A stretch of 64,000 nt of DNA, from contig NZ_OY761553.1 of the NCBI RefSeq assembly GCF_963664735.1, forward strand, positions 310,001 through 374,000, read 5' to 3'. Positions 35,164 to 46,307 of this stretch are shown here, one piece after another (positions within the stretch are counted from its first letter, which is position 1; each line of letters starts with the position of its first letter). The stretch comes from an uncultured Cohaesibacter sp. Its GTDB lineage: Bacteria; Pseudomonadota; Alphaproteobacteria; Rhizobiales; Cohaesibacteraceae. The notes below the pieces were generated by a model. The model did no database searches. It saw only the letters and a list, made by a program, of their open reading frames with translations, and was not told where the DNA came from. The position numbers were made by a program, and so were the translations under genes.

Positions 35164-36117
35164 TCAATCAAGCTCGGCCGGTTGTGTTTCAAGGGCATTC
35201 TTGGCCAGCAATTCGATGATTGCCATGCGCACTGCAACGCCCATTTCAACTTGCTCATGAATGACCGAGCGACCGGAATCGGCAACCGAGCTGTCGATTT
35301 CAATGCCGCGGTTCATTGGGCCGGGGTGCATGACGATGGCATCGTCTTTCGCATATTTGAGTTTTTCCTCATCAAGACCATAGAAGTGGAAATACTCGCG
35401 AATGGACGGAACAAAGGCACCATTCATGCGCTCCAGCTGCAGGCGAAGCATCATGACAACATCGGCGCCATCGAGCCCCTTTCGCATGTCGCGGAAGCAT
35501 TTGACGCCCATATTCTCCACGCTGTCTGGCAGGAGAGTGGAGGGAGCAACAAGCCGGACTTCCGCGCCCATGGCGGTCAGAAGCAGAATGTTGGAGCGGG
35601 CAACACGGGAGTGCATGATATCGCCGCAAATAGCAACAACCAGCCCTTCAAGGGTGCCTTTGTGCCTGCGAATGGTCAGAGCATCGAGCAGCGCCTGAGT
35701 CGGATGTTCGTGTGCTCCGTCACCGGCGTTGATCACCGAGCAGCCAACTTTGCGAGCAAGAAGCTGAGGGGCGCCAGCAGCATTGTGACGGACAACAAGA
35801 ATATCCGGGTGCATGGCGTTAAGAGTGGTCGCCGTGTCAAGCAGGGTCTCGCCCTTCGACACGGATGAGTTTTTCACGGACATGTTCATAACGTCCGCGC
35901 CGAGGCGCTTGCCTGCAAGTTCGAAAGAACTTTGTGTACGGGTCGAGGCCTCGAAAAACAGATTGATCTGAGTCCGCCCTTTGAGGGTGACCTTCTTTTT
36001 TTCAACCTGACGGGAAACATCTACAGCTTCTTCTGCAAGATCAAGAAGAGCCGTGATTTCTGGGGGGGTCAGCCCGGCAATACCGAGCAGATGGTGGTGC
36101 GCAAATGCCACGATCAT
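35164..36117 (-). CDS. pyrB: Aspartate carbamoyltransferase catalytic subunit
   Basis: 317 residues. Carbamoyl-phosphate loop STRT in [13 protein letters not shown] (residues 58-61), [15 protein letters not shown] and the C-terminal [12 protein letters not shown] are all intact. It condenses carbamoyl phosphate with aspartate in the second step of pyrimidine synthesis. The stop is only a few bases from the start of the inactive dihydroorotase homologue, so the two are translated together. No regulatory pyrI is adjacent. The ATG start at 36117 gives the expected N-terminus. Confidence 0.95.
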   Translation of the reverse strand: MIVAFAHHHLLGIAGLTPPEITALLDLAEEAVDVSRQVEKKKVTLKGRTQINLFFEASTRTQSSFELAGKRLGADVMNMSVKNSSVSKGETLLDTATTLNAMHPDILVVRHNAAGAPQLLARKVGCSVINAGDGAHEHPTQALLDALTIRRHKGTLEGLVVAICGDIMHSRVARSNILLLTAMGAEVRLVAPSTLLPDSVENMGVKCFRDMRKGLDGADVVMMLRLQLERMNGAFVPSIREYFHFYGLDEEKLKYAKDDAIVMHPGPMNRGIEIDSSVADSGRSVIHEQVEMGVAVRMAIIELLAKNALETQPAELD

Positions 36118-36242
36118 TATCCTAGCGTTTTTGGGTTTTCGCTAGATTTATAGCTATAGGTGGAAATCAGATTCGCCGCAAGTGGGTGTTCGCATTCTGT
36201 ACAAATCTTGATGACTTTTTAGTCACATTTTTCAAAAATGGT

Positions 36243-37184
36243 TTAGCTCAGGTTTAACGACCGCACCAGCGCAAGCCAAAGTGTAATGGCAAATGCAGAA
36301 AGAGGTGTTTGCCAGGTCACGATTGCCGCGATCAGAGGCGCATTTCCCCCCATTTTCTTGGCCAGAACATAGCCGTTCATGGCAGTCGGAACTGCCGTAC
36401 TAATGATGATGACTTCAAGCGGTTGGCCGGAGAGGCCAAAGAGCAGGGCAAAGCCGATTGCGATGGCAGGCATGCCGACAAGGCGCAAAAGGCAGGAAAA
36501 CCAGACATCGCGCACCGGTGGAAAAGCATGTTTGAGCCTGATGCCGGCTCCAACGATGAGCAGCGCACAGGCAAGGCCCGCGCGGCCCGCAATATCGATT
36601 GTCGATGCGATTGGCCCCCACACGGGGATGCCCGAGAGGTTGACTGCCAAACCGACCAGAGAAGCGACGATGAAGGGGTTCTTGATGATGTTGAGCAGCA
36701 CATTGCCAATGCTTGGGCGGCTGTTCGCGCCAAACACTGCCATTACGCCGACGATAATGATGTTGATCACCGGTATCATCGAGGCCATGGCGACAGCCAC
36801 CAAGGCCATGGCATCATTGCCATAGGCTTTTTGCACAATGGCCAGCGCCATGAAGCCATTCCACCTCAAAACGCCCTGATAGATAGAGGTGTAGGACGGA
36901 TTGTCGACCGAAAACAGATTCCTGAGGATCGGGTAAAGGACCAGCATCAGTGTGGCCATAAGCAGAATCGCCGAAACCAGCGCAAAGGTCATGTCTCCCA
37001 AGGGAACATTTTTCAAATCAGCCTTGAACAGCGAGTTGAAAATAAGGGCAGGAAAGAACAACCAGTATGAAATCGTTTCAAGACCACTCCATTGCTCTTC
37101 CGGCACGAGGCCGCTGCGGCGAATATAGAGCCCGAGCCCGACAAGGAAAAATGTTGGAATAATGGCTTCGATTATAACATACAT
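36243..37184 (-). CDS. AEC-family (auxin efflux carrier-like) transporter
   Basis: About 313 residues from the ATG at 37184; an upstream ATG at 37226 would add 14 polar residues. Ten hydrophobic segments form two inverted halves, as in the AEC/BASS-like fold (IPTFFLVGLGLYIRRSGLVP at the start). A broken helix lies near SGIPVWGP and ISTAVPTAMNGYVLAKKMGG lies in the second half. Members export or import organic acids or related compounds; the substrate is unknown. It stands alone between pyrB and cfa. Confidence 0.85.
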   Translation of the reverse strand: MYVIIEAIIPTFFLVGLGLYIRRSGLVPEEQWSGLETISYWLFFPALIFNSLFKADLKNVPLGDMTFALVSAILLMATLMLVLYPILRNLFSVDNPSYTSIYQGVLRWNGFMALAIVQKAYGNDAMALVAVAMASMIPVINIIIVGVMAVFGANSRPSIGNVLLNIIKNPFIVASLVGLAVNLSGIPVWGPIASTIDIAGRAGLACALLIVGAGIRLKHAFPPVRDVWFSCLLRLVGMPAIAIGFALLFGLSGQPLEVIIISTAVPTAMNGYVLAKKMGGNAPLIAAIVTWQTPLSAFAITLWLALVRSLNLS

Positions 37185-37371
37185 GGAAATGGCTTTCGGC
37201 GGCAGAAATAGAGGCGAGATCTTCATTACTGACCGAAAGCAGACCCAACGTAAAGAGCTGACGGGGGAGTTCTAAGCAATATTGATGAATATTCTTGCGG
37301 TTTCGACAGTGAAAATGTTTCGCTATCGATTTTGCAAGGTCTTGAAAGAACTCCCTGAAACCGCTGTTACG

Positions 37372-38631
37372 CTAGAGCTTTAGCCTTTCCATTGGAGCAA
37401 GGGTCTTTTCTTTCTTCTTGAGATTTTGCTCTGTTTCAAACATGTAGTTGCGAGAGCTTGGGCTCAAGAGTTGCTTCTTTGATAATTGTATCTGGAACAC
37501 AAACATGTTGTCCCATTCGAACGCCATTTCCGAACCGGCCAGATAGAAATCCCACATGCGGTAGAATGTCTCGTCATAAAGAGCGATGGCTTCTTGCTTG
37601 CGTGCGTTGAAGCGCTCGCGCCATTTCCTGCAAGTGTAGGCGTAGTGCATGTTGAGAATTTCGATGTCTTTGACCAGCAAGCCCGATCGCTCGACAGCAG
37701 GCAAGACCTCGGACAGGGACGGGATGTAGCCGCCCGGGAAGATGTATTTTGCGATGAAGGGATTGGTGACGTTATACCCTGCTTCGGGTCTGCCGATGGA
37801 ATGGAGCAGCATGATGCCATCTTCATTGAGCAATTCAGCACATTTCTGGAAGAAATTATCATAACGCCCTGTGCCCACATGCTCGAACATGCCAACCGAG
37901 ACGATACGGTCGAAGGCATTCGCCTTCAGATTCCTGTAATCCTTGAGCTCAAAGCGAACGTGATCTGTCAGATTTCTTTCTTTGGCACGTCTGTTTGAAA
38001 CGGCAAGCTGTTCGTGAGACAGGGTAATGCCCGTCATGTCAACGTCACTGGTTTCGGCAAGATAAATTGCCAGTCCACCCCATCCTGAGCCGATTTCCAG
38101 AACATGCTGGTTTTGCTCCAGTTGCAGCTTGGAAGCAAGATGGCGTTTTTTTGCCAATTGAGCCTCATCCAATGTGCTATCCGGTGTTTCGAAATAGGCG
38201 CATGAATATTGCCAGTCGTCATCAAGAAACAGATCGAACAGCGCTGGTGTCAGGTCATAGTGATGGGAAACATTCTTGCGGTTGTTGTTGATTGGCAGTC
38301 GCGTTTCGGCTTGCGCCTTAAACACCCGCCAACAATGCCTTAATCTCATCAAGAAGGAAAAATTGCTATCTGGGGTGTTTTTCCTGACCAAAGAGAGAAA
38401 ATCATAAATGTCTCCCGTTTCAACAATAAACCGGCCCTGCATATACATTTCGCCCAAGGTAAGAGCAGGGTCCTTGGCGAGCAGCTTTTCTGCTTCATTG
38501 TCTGTGACGCGCACGCATATTGGAGCGATATCTTTTTGGCCGTAGGATATCTCCTCGCCGGATGCCCAGGTTACGGTTAGATTGCCGGTTTTGAAGATTT
38601 TCTTGAGAAGAGCGTGAAGCGGTTTGTTCAT
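37372..38631 (-). CDS. cfa: Cyclopropane-fatty-acyl-phospholipid synthase
   Basis: About 419 residues from the ATG at 38631, preceded by AGAGAAA; an upstream frame extension lacks a site. SAM-binding motif VLEIGSGWGGLAIYLAE, the YDLTPALFDLFLDDDW and SCAYFETP blocks, and the catalytic region TGRYDNFFQKCAELLNEDG. It adds a methylene bridge from S-adenosylmethionine to unsaturated acyl chains of membrane lipids. The C-terminus carries a basic tail. It is monocistronic and separated by about 330 bases from ruvX. Confidence 0.92.
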   Translation of the reverse strand: MNKPLHALLKKIFKTGNLTVTWASGEEISYGQKDIAPICVRVTDNEAEKLLAKDPALTLGEMYMQGRFIVETGDIYDFLSLVRKNTPDSNFSFLMRLRHCWRVFKAQAETRLPINNNRKNVSHHYDLTPALFDLFLDDDWQYSCAYFETPDSTLDEAQLAKKRHLASKLQLEQNQHVLEIGSGWGGLAIYLAETSDVDMTGITLSHEQLAVSNRRAKERNLTDHVRFELKDYRNLKANAFDRIVSVGMFEHVGTGRYDNFFQKCAELLNEDGIMLLHSIGRPEAGYNVTNPFIAKYIFPGGYIPSLSEVLPAVERSGLLVKDIEILNMHYAYTCRKWRERFNARKQEAIALYDETFYRMWDFYLAGSEMAFEWDNMFVFQIQLSKKQLLSPSSRNYMFETEQNLKKKEKTLAPMERLKL

Positions 38632-38963
38632 AGAGTTTCTCTGTTGTGTTCGGTACAACAGAGGCCGGGCATCAAAAATTCTACCGTCTTGTCAGCTATT
38701 TAAAAAGATAATGAGTCGTTGCGGGGCGGCCATATCTTGGAGATTCTCTTGTGGGACAAGTGAATCGGAAAACGGAGAACGCAGCTTGGTCTCTGAGATA
38801 TGTTCGAAAGGATTGCGTTCACCCGAATGTCTTCGGGCGAGCGCTTTTAATACTATGGTACGTTTATGCCGTCTTGTGAAGGGGGGATGTTATTACGTTA
38901 TAAATAGCATCTATGTTTCCGCTTCATAAATCAAAGAGACGGCAACAGCATCACTCTTGGGTT

Positions 38964-39482
38964 TTACAGTGTCGGCGTGTTTCTTGCCCGGTCCAGTGCG
39001 CCCTGCAAGATATAGGATGCGGCCATTTTATCTACCACTTCACCTCGTCTCGCCCGAGATGCGTCCGCATCAAGCAAAGTGCGCGTTACGGCAACCGTTG
39101 ACAGGCGTTCATCCCAGAAAGAAACGGGAATAGGCTCCAGCTCTTTGTCTTTCCACACTTCGCGCATGGACAGGTAAAAGTCTTTGGTCGCCTGAACTCT
39201 GGGGCCTTCAGAGCCATCCATATTCAGTGGCAAGCCAAGAACGAAACCGCCGATTTCCTGCTCGGCGCAAATTTGCAACAGTGTTTCTGCGTCCTTGCTG
39301 AATTTGGTTCGGTGGATTGTTTCCAGAGGAGAGGCTATGCGTTTTCCTGTATCCGAAATGGCCAGGCCGATGGTTTTCGTACCCAGGTCAAGCCCCAATA
39401 GCCGTTGGTTTGGTTGCACCTTTGCCATGAGGTCGGCCAACGGGATGTCTATTGGTGGTTTTTTCTTCTTATTTCTTGCCAC
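38964..39482 (-). CDS. ruvX: RuvX/YqgF-type Holliday junction resolvase-like nuclease
   Basis: 172 residues from a GTG at 39482 with GGAGAG seven bases before; ATGs at 39497 and 39428 are alternatives. RNase H-fold motifs: [19 protein letters not shown], then [24 protein letters not shown] and the final [14 protein letters not shown]. YqgF proteins are essential in many bacteria and act in pre-16S rRNA 5' processing or on junction DNA. The extra N-terminal lysine-rich segment ([14 protein letters not shown]) is seen in related genomes. Confidence 0.9.
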   Translation of the reverse strand: MARNKKKKPPIDIPLADLMAKVQPNQRLLGLDLGTKTIGLAISDTGKRIASPLETIHRTKFSKDAETLLQICAEQEIGGFVLGLPLNMDGSEGPRVQATKDFYLSMREVWKDKELEPIPVSFWDERLSTVAVTRTLLDADASRARRGEVVDKMAASYILQGALDRARNTPTL

Positions 39483-39870
39483 AGTATCACTCTCCATCGC
39501 GAAAACACCAAAGAGGGTAAGCGGCTTGAAAAAAAAGTCGCGCAAAGCCTCAAGGTGCTGGTGAGGCTGCATTATTGTTGGCGCAATTGGACAGGTCAAT
39601 AGAATAGTCTTGCCCTCATTTGCCTTTTGTTTTGGTTGGTTGTGGGTATTAACGCAATTATTGCACTGGTATTGGGTCGCTAAAGTGAATTGAAAATTTC
39701 ACAATTAGATATAAATTGGAAATATATTTCAAATATTCATATATGTGGTGTACTTGTCGACTTCTGCGGAAGTTTTTAGTTATAGAAATTTCTTAGATAT
39801 TTTCTGATGGTAAGGCAATTTTTACAACTATAGCGCTATTTTCTTTTTGCAAATTGAGGGCATGTGAGAG

Positions 39871-42069
39871 ATGAGACGCTTGAAGATTGAAGCTGAGATG
39901 GCGGTTTCGATGGCGCTGCATATTGCAGAAGCATCGACAGAGCATGAGCTTTTTGCCGCAATGCTTGATGCAATGCTGACGATAAAAGGCGAAACAGCTT
40001 TTCGTGCCTATGTCTTGGATATGCAGCATAAATCGATCCGATTGTCTGCAGATCTTGGGTCTTCCTGCTTTCAAATAGACGAAGAAGAAGTCAAACGCTG
40101 GTTGCTGCAAGATGGCCCGGAACCCACTCTTGAACTTGCTTCGGGCTATGCATTCCCTCATGCCTGCGCCAAACTTGTTTCCGGAGATGAGGTTCTTGGG
40201 GGCTTTCTCGTTGGCTTTTTGGACACTGGATCCGAGCCCGTCACGGAACTGCTCAATCTTGACTTGATCAATGATTTTGCCCGTCTTGGAGCCGCCGCTC
40301 TGGTTCAGATCAGAAAAAAGCGTCTTTCAACCATGGTTCTTGAAGCTTTGGAGAAAAGTGAAGAAGCAATCGCTTTCTACGGAGAAGACGGAGAGGGGGT
40401 CATCTTCACAAATGACGCCTATCACCGCGTTTTCCCGCATTATCCGAGCCGGCAAGAAATTTGGGGCAAACAACATCTTGAGCTTTACAAGATGGATCTC
40501 GAAGCCGGGATCATCTCTGATCCTTTTGCTGTCAGAGATCCTGTTGCCTATTTGGATGAACGGCGAGAACTCGAAGCGAGCCTGATAGATCGACAGCGTG
40601 AAATTCAGAAACTTGGCGGGAAAACCTACATCTATACAAGATCGCGTTCGGTGGCCGGAGCAATCATGTCAAGGCGCATCGATATCACAGAGCAAGCGAT
40701 AGCTGAGGCTCGGCTGCGTGAACGTGAAAAGCAGCTGCAGTCTCTGGTTTATCGCGATTCTCTCACCGGCCTTTATAATCGGGCCTATTTTCTTGAGCAT
40801 ATCGAGAAGCTGTCGGCACAAATGAATAATGGCGAGTTGGAAGCTATTGCTGTTTTGTGGATCGATCTCAATGGCTTTAAATTTGTCAACGACACCTACG
40901 GACATCACCAGGGCGACAGCGTTTTAAGAAAAATCGGGCGTCGGCTGCATATGGGTTTGGTCGATAGTGATGTTGTTGTGCGCTACGGCGGTGATGAGTT
41001 TGTTATTCTGTTCGAAAAAGCGATACCTGAAAAGGAGCTCGAAGAGATTGCAAACAGGATCCTGGCTATTATCAGCGCTCCAATCAATCTCAATTTGTCA
41101 TCCTTCCAGATTGGCGCCAGTATCGGCATTGCCAAGGCATCCGGTCAGGGTGTGGATTTGAATATGCTTCTTGGCGACGCGGATTTGGCTATGTATGAGG
41201 CCAAGAAGCAATCGGAGAGCTCGTATCGGTTCTTCGATCCTGAAATGCGCTCCCGAATGATGGAGCGTCACGCTCTGGTCAAGGATATTGAGGCCGCATT
41301 TGAGAACGAACAGTTCGAAGTTCATTTCCAGCCTCAGTTTGACACGCAAACGAAAAGCCTTGTTGGTTTTGAGGCTTTGGCTCGATGGAACCATCCAACA
41401 AAGGGTTATATTCCTCCAGATTTGTTCATTCCTGTATTGGAAGAAAACAACCTGATTGAAAAATTGGGGCGTTGGGTTCTGGTCGCTGCCTGTGAAGAAG
41501 CAAAACGCTGGCCAAGAGATTTGTTTGTCGCGGTAAATGTCTCGCCGCTGCAGATTAGCAACTCCCATTTTTCGTTGACCATTAGCCGTGCTTTGGCCAA
41601 TAGCGGCTTGAAGCCGAAACAGCTTGAGCTTGAAATCACGGAATCGGCTTTGCTTGATGGCAGTGACGAGGAGCGAGCGCAGATCGAGAGTTGGAAAAGT
41701 CTGGGTGTCAGTATTGCGCTGGATGATGTTGGCAAGGGCTATTCCAGTTTGAGCTATTTGAGCGATTTCCCTTTTGACAAGATCAAGATTGATCGCAGTT
41801 TCCTTAACGCCTTTGATGCCTGTAAACCCGAAGACGCACCCGCTGTCATCCTGCATGCGATTGTTGAACTCGGCAGGACGCTTGGCAAAATTGTTATTGC
41901 CGAGGGTGTGGAGCGATTGGATCAGCTCGAGTTTCTGAAAAGCATTTATTGCGAGCAGGTTCAGGGCTTCTATTTGGGGCGTCCGATGGATGCCAAACAG
42001 GCGCGCAAATTCATTAGACAAGCGCGTGTTTCCAACTGGCTTTCAAATGCGCGCTCCAGGTTCGGCTAA
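39871..42069 (+). CDS. GGDEF-EAL c-di-GMP enzyme with GAF-like and PAS-like sensor region
   Basis: 732 residues. An N-terminal GAF-like region (about 1-160) and a PAS-like region (about 165-280, EKSEEAIAFYGEDGEGVIFT) precede a diguanylate cyclase domain (LTGLYNRAYF, WIDLNGFKFVNDTYGH, RYGGDEFVILFE near residue 373). The EAL phosphodiesterase domain has FEALARW near 500, VAVNVSPLQIS, EITESALL, DDVGKGYSSLSYLSDFPFDK and EGVERLDQLEFLK. Both catalytic motifs are present, except DDFGTGYSS reads DDVGKGYSS. The protein could make or break c-di-GMP. It is encoded alone. No membrane segment is evident, so it is probably cytoplasmic. Confidence 0.88.
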   Translation: MRRLKIEAEMAVSMALHIAEASTEHELFAAMLDAMLTIKGETAFRAYVLDMQHKSIRLSADLGSSCFQIDEEEVKRWLLQDGPEPTLELASGYAFPHACAKLVSGDEVLGGFLVGFLDTGSEPVTELLNLDLINDFARLGAAALVQIRKKRLSTMVLEALEKSEEAIAFYGEDGEGVIFTNDAYHRVFPHYPSRQEIWGKQHLELYKMDLEAGIISDPFAVRDPVAYLDERRELEASLIDRQREIQKLGGKTYIYTRSRSVAGAIMSRRIDITEQAIAEARLREREKQLQSLVYRDSLTGLYNRAYFLEHIEKLSAQMNNGELEAIAVLWIDLNGFKFVNDTYGHHQGDSVLRKIGRRLHMGLVDSDVVVRYGGDEFVILFEKAIPEKELEEIANRILAIISAPINLNLSSFQIGASIGIAKASGQGVDLNMLLGDADLAMYEAKKQSESSYRFFDPEMRSRMMERHALVKDIEAAFENEQFEVHFQPQFDTQTKSLVGFEALARWNHPTKGYIPPDLFIPVLEENNLIEKLGRWVLVAACEEAKRWPRDLFVAVNVSPLQISNSHFSLTISRALANSGLKPKQLELEITESALLDGSDEERAQIESWKSLGVSIALDDVGKGYSSLSYLSDFPFDKIKIDRSFLNAFDACKPEDAPAVILHAIVELGRTLGKIVIAEGVERLDQLEFLKSIYCEQVQGFYLGRPMDAKQARKFIRQARVSNWLSNARSRFG

Positions 42070-42317
42070 AGCTCCGGGGGCGCTAGTCTGCGGGTTCGAT
42101 CTGTTTCGAATGAGCCTTCCTTGTGACATTCATGCTTTGAGACGCTGCCTTTGTGGGAAAAATGCTTGCTGGAGCAAGTTCCTTCCGCCCTTGGAGTTGC
42201 GCGTAAAAGTGCTGGGATGCTATAGCCGATTGTGAGTAAGATGAGACTCGTAGTTGGTTCAGCAACGTGCGCTATCATCAAGCGCAGTCTGGACCTTTAT
42301 TTGGAAGGCTTGCATTC

Positions 42318-42605
42318 ATGTCAATTGACAAGGATACGGTTAAGCGCGTGGCACGTCTCGCCCGCCTGTCCGTTACAGAAGAAGAGGCGGAGAGCCTTAA
42401 GGGTGAATTGAACTCCATCCTGAACTGGGTTGAATTGCTCAACGAGGTTGATGTCGATGGCGTTAATCCGATGACTTCTGTTGTTACCCAGGAAATGAAG
42501 AAACGGGATGATGTTGTAACCGATGGCAATTATGCTGATCGGGTTGTTAGCAATGCACCTGCTTCTGAAGACAATTATTTCATGGTTCCCAAGGTTATCG
42601 AATAG
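42318..42605 (+). CDS. gatC: Asp-tRNA(Asn)/Glu-tRNA(Gln) amidotransferase subunit C
   Basis: 95 residues starting [20 protein letters not shown], ending with a conserved [10 protein letters not shown] tail; the longer upstream frame does not match the family. GatC is the small belt subunit that holds GatA and GatB together in the complex correcting Glu-tRNA(Gln) and Asp-tRNA(Asn). gatA follows about 120 bases later and gatB downstream. Confidence 0.94.
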   Translation: MSIDKDTVKRVARLARLSVTEEEAESLKGELNSILNWVELLNEVDVDGVNPMTSVVTQEMKKRDDVVTDGNYADRVVSNAPASEDNYFMVPKVIE

Positions 42606-42724
42606 ACCGAGCCTTTTTGCTGGTATCGAATTTTGATCGAACCGCACCGAGAACCCTTTTTAAAGATCGTCTGGATGAGGGGCAGCCCTAAAGCCTCAAT
42701 CCTGCAAAATGTGAGGATAGCCAC

Positions 42725-44197
42725 GTGACAGATCTCACGTCTCTGACGATTGCAGAGGCCCGCGACGGGCTGGCAAAGAAAGAATTTACCGCCACTGAGC
42801 TTGCAACAAGCTATATCAGCGCGATTGATGGTGCTGATCAGTTGAACGCTTATGTGACAAAGACCCCTGAAAAAGCTTTGGAAATGGCCAAGGCATCGGA
42901 CGAACGGATCGCCAAGGGCGAGGCTCGTCCGCTGGAAGGCATTCCGCTCGGGATCAAGGATCTTTATTGCACCAAGGGTGTGGGCGCTTATGCATGTTCC
43001 CATATTCTGGATGGCTTTACCCCTGAATATGAAAGCACCGTGACGCAGAACCTTTGGGACGATGGCGCCGTGATGCTCGGCAAGCTGGCCATGGACGAGT
43101 TCGCGATGGGCTCAACCACCGAGACCAGCTACTATGGCCCGGTTAAAAACCCTTGGCGCGCTGAGGGTGAGAGCGTTGATCGCGTGCCCGGTGGCTCTTC
43201 GGGTGGCTCTGCCTCTGCCGTTGCTGCCCGCATTTGCGCTGGCGCAACAGCGTCCGATACCGGTGGCTCCATCCGCCAGCCAGCAGCCTTTACCGGCACG
43301 GTTGGTATCAAGCCGACTTATGGTCGCTGCTCCCGCTGGGGCATGATCGCGTTTGCCTCTTCGCTTGATCAGGCTGGCCCGATTGCCCGCACCGTGCGTG
43401 ACGCTGCAATCATGATGAAGTCCATGGCTTCTGTTGATCCAAAGGACACGACAAGCGTTGATCTGCCTGTGCCTGATTATGAAGCCGCGCTGACTGGCGA
43501 CATCAAGGGCATGAAAATCGGCATTCCAAAGGAATATCGTGTTGATGGCATGCCTGAGGAAGTGGAAGCAAACTGGCAGCAGGGCATCGATTGGCTTAAA
43601 GCTGCGGGTGCCGAGATTGTCGACATCTCTCTGCCGATGACCAAATATGCACTGCCAGCTTATTACATTGTTGCTCCGGCTGAGGCTTCTTCCAACCTTG
43701 CCCGTTACGATGGCGTCAAATACGGACTGCGTGTCAATGGCGACGATATCATCGACATGTATGAAAAGACCCGCGCGGCAGGTTTTGGCTCTGAGGTCAA
43801 ACGTCGTATCCTGATCGGTACCTACGTTCTTTCTGCTGGCTATTATGATGCCTATTATCTGCGTGCCCAGAAGATCCGTACGCTTATCAAGCAGGACTTC
43901 GACAAGGCCTTCCAGCAGGTTGACACCATCCTGACCCCGGCAACGCCTTCCGCAGCCTTTGAGCTCAATAAGGAAATCACGGATCCGGTCGAGATGTATC
44001 TCAATGATATCTTCACCGTCACCGTGAACATGGCCGGTCTGCCGGGTATTTCTGTTCCTTCGGGCAAGAATGCCATTGGTCTGCCAATGGGCTTGCAGTT
44101 GATCGGCAAAGCCTTTGACGAGGAAACCCTGTTTCGAACTGCAGGAGTTCTGGAAGACGCTGCAGGCATTCTCGAAGCTCCGGCTAAGTGGTGGTAA
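42725..44197 (+). CDS. gatA: Asp-tRNA(Asn)/Glu-tRNA(Gln) amidotransferase subunit A
   Basis: 490 residues from a GTG start. Amidase-signature fold with the Ser-cisSer-Lys triad: lysine in [14 protein letters not shown], the two serines in [14 protein letters not shown] and [13 protein letters not shown]. It hydrolyses glutamine to supply ammonia to GatB. It lies between gatC and a chorismate mutase gene and is part of the gatCAB cluster. All conserved blocks are intact. Confidence 0.96.
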   Translation: MTDLTSLTIAEARDGLAKKEFTATELATSYISAIDGADQLNAYVTKTPEKALEMAKASDERIAKGEARPLEGIPLGIKDLYCTKGVGAYACSHILDGFTPEYESTVTQNLWDDGAVMLGKLAMDEFAMGSTTETSYYGPVKNPWRAEGESVDRVPGGSSGGSASAVAARICAGATASDTGGSIRQPAAFTGTVGIKPTYGRCSRWGMIAFASSLDQAGPIARTVRDAAIMMKSMASVDPKDTTSVDLPVPDYEAALTGDIKGMKIGIPKEYRVDGMPEEVEANWQQGIDWLKAAGAEIVDISLPMTKYALPAYYIVAPAEASSNLARYDGVKYGLRVNGDDIIDMYEKTRAAGFGSEVKRRILIGTYVLSAGYYDAYYLRAQKIRTLIKQDFDKAFQQVDTILTPATPSAAFELNKEITDPVEMYLNDIFTVTVNMAGLPGISVPSGKNAIGLPMGLQLIGKAFDEETLFRTAGVLEDAAGILEAPAKWW

Positions 44198-44203
44198 GCG
44201 ATA

Positions 44204-44533
44204 GTGAACGATAAGGCCGAACCAATGCGTAAACCTGAGGAATGTACCGAGAAGGCTCACATCCGTGATGAGATAGATCGTATAGATCGTGCTCTGGTCG
44301 CGCTCTTTGCCGAGCGCGATGGCTATGTGAGACGCATGGCGGAACTCAAGAAAGACCCGTCAGAGGCGCGCGATGATAACCGCGTCAAGGCGGTTCTGGA
44401 CAAGGTTCTGGCCGAATTGGAAGATCAGGATCTGGCTCCTGATCTTTACATGCAGTTCTGGGAAGATCTTATCGAGGTCAATATAGCCTTTGAAGAAACG
44501 GCTATCGCTGCTTATCAGAGCGAAAAGAATTGA
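44204..44533 (+). CDS. Type II chorismate mutase (AroQ class)
   Basis: 109 residues, all helical (IRDEIDRIDRALVALFAERD, YVRRMAELKK, then NRVKAVLDKVLAELEDQDLA). This matches the AroQ chorismate mutase fold, which converts chorismate to prephenate for phenylalanine and tyrosine synthesis. Arginine and lysine residues of the active site are present (RIDRAL, RRMAELKK, EARDDNR). A GTG start follows gatA by six bases; an ATG seven codons later is possible. It sits inside the gatCAB run. Confidence 0.87.
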   Translation: MNDKAEPMRKPEECTEKAHIRDEIDRIDRALVALFAERDGYVRRMAELKKDPSEARDDNRVKAVLDKVLAELEDQDLAPDLYMQFWEDLIEVNIAFEETAIAAYQSEKN

Positions 44534-44618
44534 GACATTTGGCGCGTAAAGCAACGCGCCGCTATTGCAATCAGGAGCAGCTTTTAGCGCTCCGATATTG
44601 AAAGCTGAGGACGAAATT

Positions 44619-46082
44619 ATGGCTGAAGCGTCCAGCAAATTGATCAAGGGGGCTACCGGCGACTGGGAAGTGGTCGTTGGTATGGAAATCCATGCTCAGG
44701 TTGCCTCTGAAGCAAAACTTTTCTCCGGCTCTTCCACCAAGTTCGGTGGCGAGGCCAACGCGCATGTAAGTTTCGTTGATGCAGCCATGCCCGGCATGCT
44801 GCCTGTGATCAACGAGGAATGCGTGCGTCAGGCGGTGCGTACGGGTCTGGGCCTGAAGGCCAAGATCAACAATCGCTCGCTGTTTGACCGCAAGAACTAT
44901 TTCTATCCCGATCTGCCGCAAGGCTATCAGATCTCCCAGTTCAAGGATCCGATCGTGGGCGAGGGAGAAGTCGTTCTCCACATGCTCGATGGCGAGGAAG
45001 TCCGGATTGGTGTCGAGCGTCTTCATTTGGAACAGGATGCGGGCAAGTCGATCCATGACCAGCATCCGACCATGTCCTTTGTGGACCTGAACCGCTCCGG
45101 TGTGGCTCTGATGGAAATCGTCTCCAAGCCGGATATCCGTTCTTCCGAAGAAGCCAAGGCCTACATGACCAAAATGCGGACCATCGTTCGCTATCTTGGG
45201 ACGTCTGACGGCAATATGGAAGAAGGCTCCATGCGTGCGGACGTCAACGTTTCTGTGCGTCGTCCGGGAGAGCCTCTGGGCACCCGTTGCGAGCTCAAGA
45301 ACATGAACTCTATCCGCTTCATCGGTCAGGCTATCGAATATGAGGCACGCCGCCAGATCGGTATCCTGGAAGATGGTGGCTCCATTGATCAGGAAACGCG
45401 CCTTTATGACCCCAAGAAGGGCGAGACCCGTTCCATGCGTTCCAAGGAAGAAGCGCACGATTATCGCTACTTCCCGGATCCTGATTTACTGCCGCTTGAA
45501 TTTGACGATGCTTTTGTTGATGCTCTGCGCAAGGATTTGCCTGAGCTGCCTGACGACAAGCGCGAACGGTTCATCTCCGAGCTTGGCCTGAAGCCCTATG
45601 ATGCTTCCGTGCTGGTTGCTTCCAAGCGCCTAGCAGCATTCTTCGAGAAGGTTGCCGAAGGGCGTGATGCCCAGCTTTCTGCCAACTGGGTGATCAACGA
45701 ATGGCTTGGCCGTGTCAATAAAGAGCAGCTTGATATTGATGACAGCCCGATCTCTGCCGATCAACTTGGCAAGATCGTTGATCTGATCAAAGCAGGTGAC
45801 ATCTCCGGCAAGATCGCCAAAGATCTATTCGAGATCATTTGGACCGAAGGCGGTGATCCTGCTGAAGTTGTTGAAGCCAAGGGCATGAAGCAGGTGACCG
45901 ACACTGGCGCAATCGAAGCTATCGTGGACGAGATCATTGCCAACAACCCCGGGCAGGTCGAAAAGGTCAAGGAAAAGCCTGGGCTTATCGGCTGGTTTGT
46001 CGGTCAGGTCATGAAAGCCTCGCAGGGCAAGGCCAACCCGCAGGCCGTCAACCAGATCCTCAAGGACAAACTGGGGCTCTGA
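44619..46082 (+). CDS. gatB: Asp-tRNA(Asn)/Glu-tRNA(Gln) amidotransferase subunit B
   Basis: 487 residues from the ATG at 44619, matching the family N-terminus ([15 protein letters not shown]). The upstream frame extension lacks homology. GatB kinase-like catalytic core: [40 protein letters not shown], and [20 protein letters not shown]. The C-terminal YqeY-like tail domain ends [16 protein letters not shown]. It activates Glu/Asp on the misacylated tRNA with ATP and transfers ammonia from GatA. Confidence 0.96.
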   Translation: MAEASSKLIKGATGDWEVVVGMEIHAQVASEAKLFSGSSTKFGGEANAHVSFVDAAMPGMLPVINEECVRQAVRTGLGLKAKINNRSLFDRKNYFYPDLPQGYQISQFKDPIVGEGEVVLHMLDGEEVRIGVERLHLEQDAGKSIHDQHPTMSFVDLNRSGVALMEIVSKPDIRSSEEAKAYMTKMRTIVRYLGTSDGNMEEGSMRADVNVSVRRPGEPLGTRCELKNMNSIRFIGQAIEYEARRQIGILEDGGSIDQETRLYDPKKGETRSMRSKEEAHDYRYFPDPDLLPLEFDDAFVDALRKDLPELPDDKRERFISELGLKPYDASVLVASKRLAAFFEKVAEGRDAQLSANWVINEWLGRVNKEQLDIDDSPISADQLGKIVDLIKAGDISGKIAKDLFEIIWTEGGDPAEVVEAKGMKQVTDTGAIEAIVDEIIANNPGQVEKVKEKPGLIGWFVGQVMKASQGKANPQAVNQILKDKLGL

Positions 46083-46140
46083 GGGCGCTGATGTTCTGAG
46101 AGTTTCTAGCGAGGGCTTGCAAAGTCTTCAAACAATCATG

Positions 46141-46172
46141 AAAAGGTGCAATGGTTTCATTGCACCTTTTTT
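46141..46172 (+). terminator. Intrinsic terminator of the gatCAB cluster
   Basis: A 13-bp perfect stem AAAAGGTGCAATG and its complement over a GTTT loop, followed by TT. It lies about 60 bases after gatB. Confidence 0.85.
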
Positions 46173-46307
46173 GATGCAAGCGGTGCACACCAAGCTTTGC
46201 ACATACGTGCTTTTCTGGGCTTGGCAATTTGGTGTGACTTCAATATAGTTATCGCAATAACTAAAGTGGACGTTTCACTTCGCATATTCTTTGTAAAGGA
46301 CCGAACA

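Noticed and set aside
38624-38929. 101-codon frame between cfa and ruvX
   Set aside because: It begins within cfa on the opposite strand and shows no recognisable protein features.
43112-44260. 382-codon minus-strand frame across gatA
   Set aside because: It mirrors gatA, which has all catalytic motifs. The antisense product has no recognisable domains.
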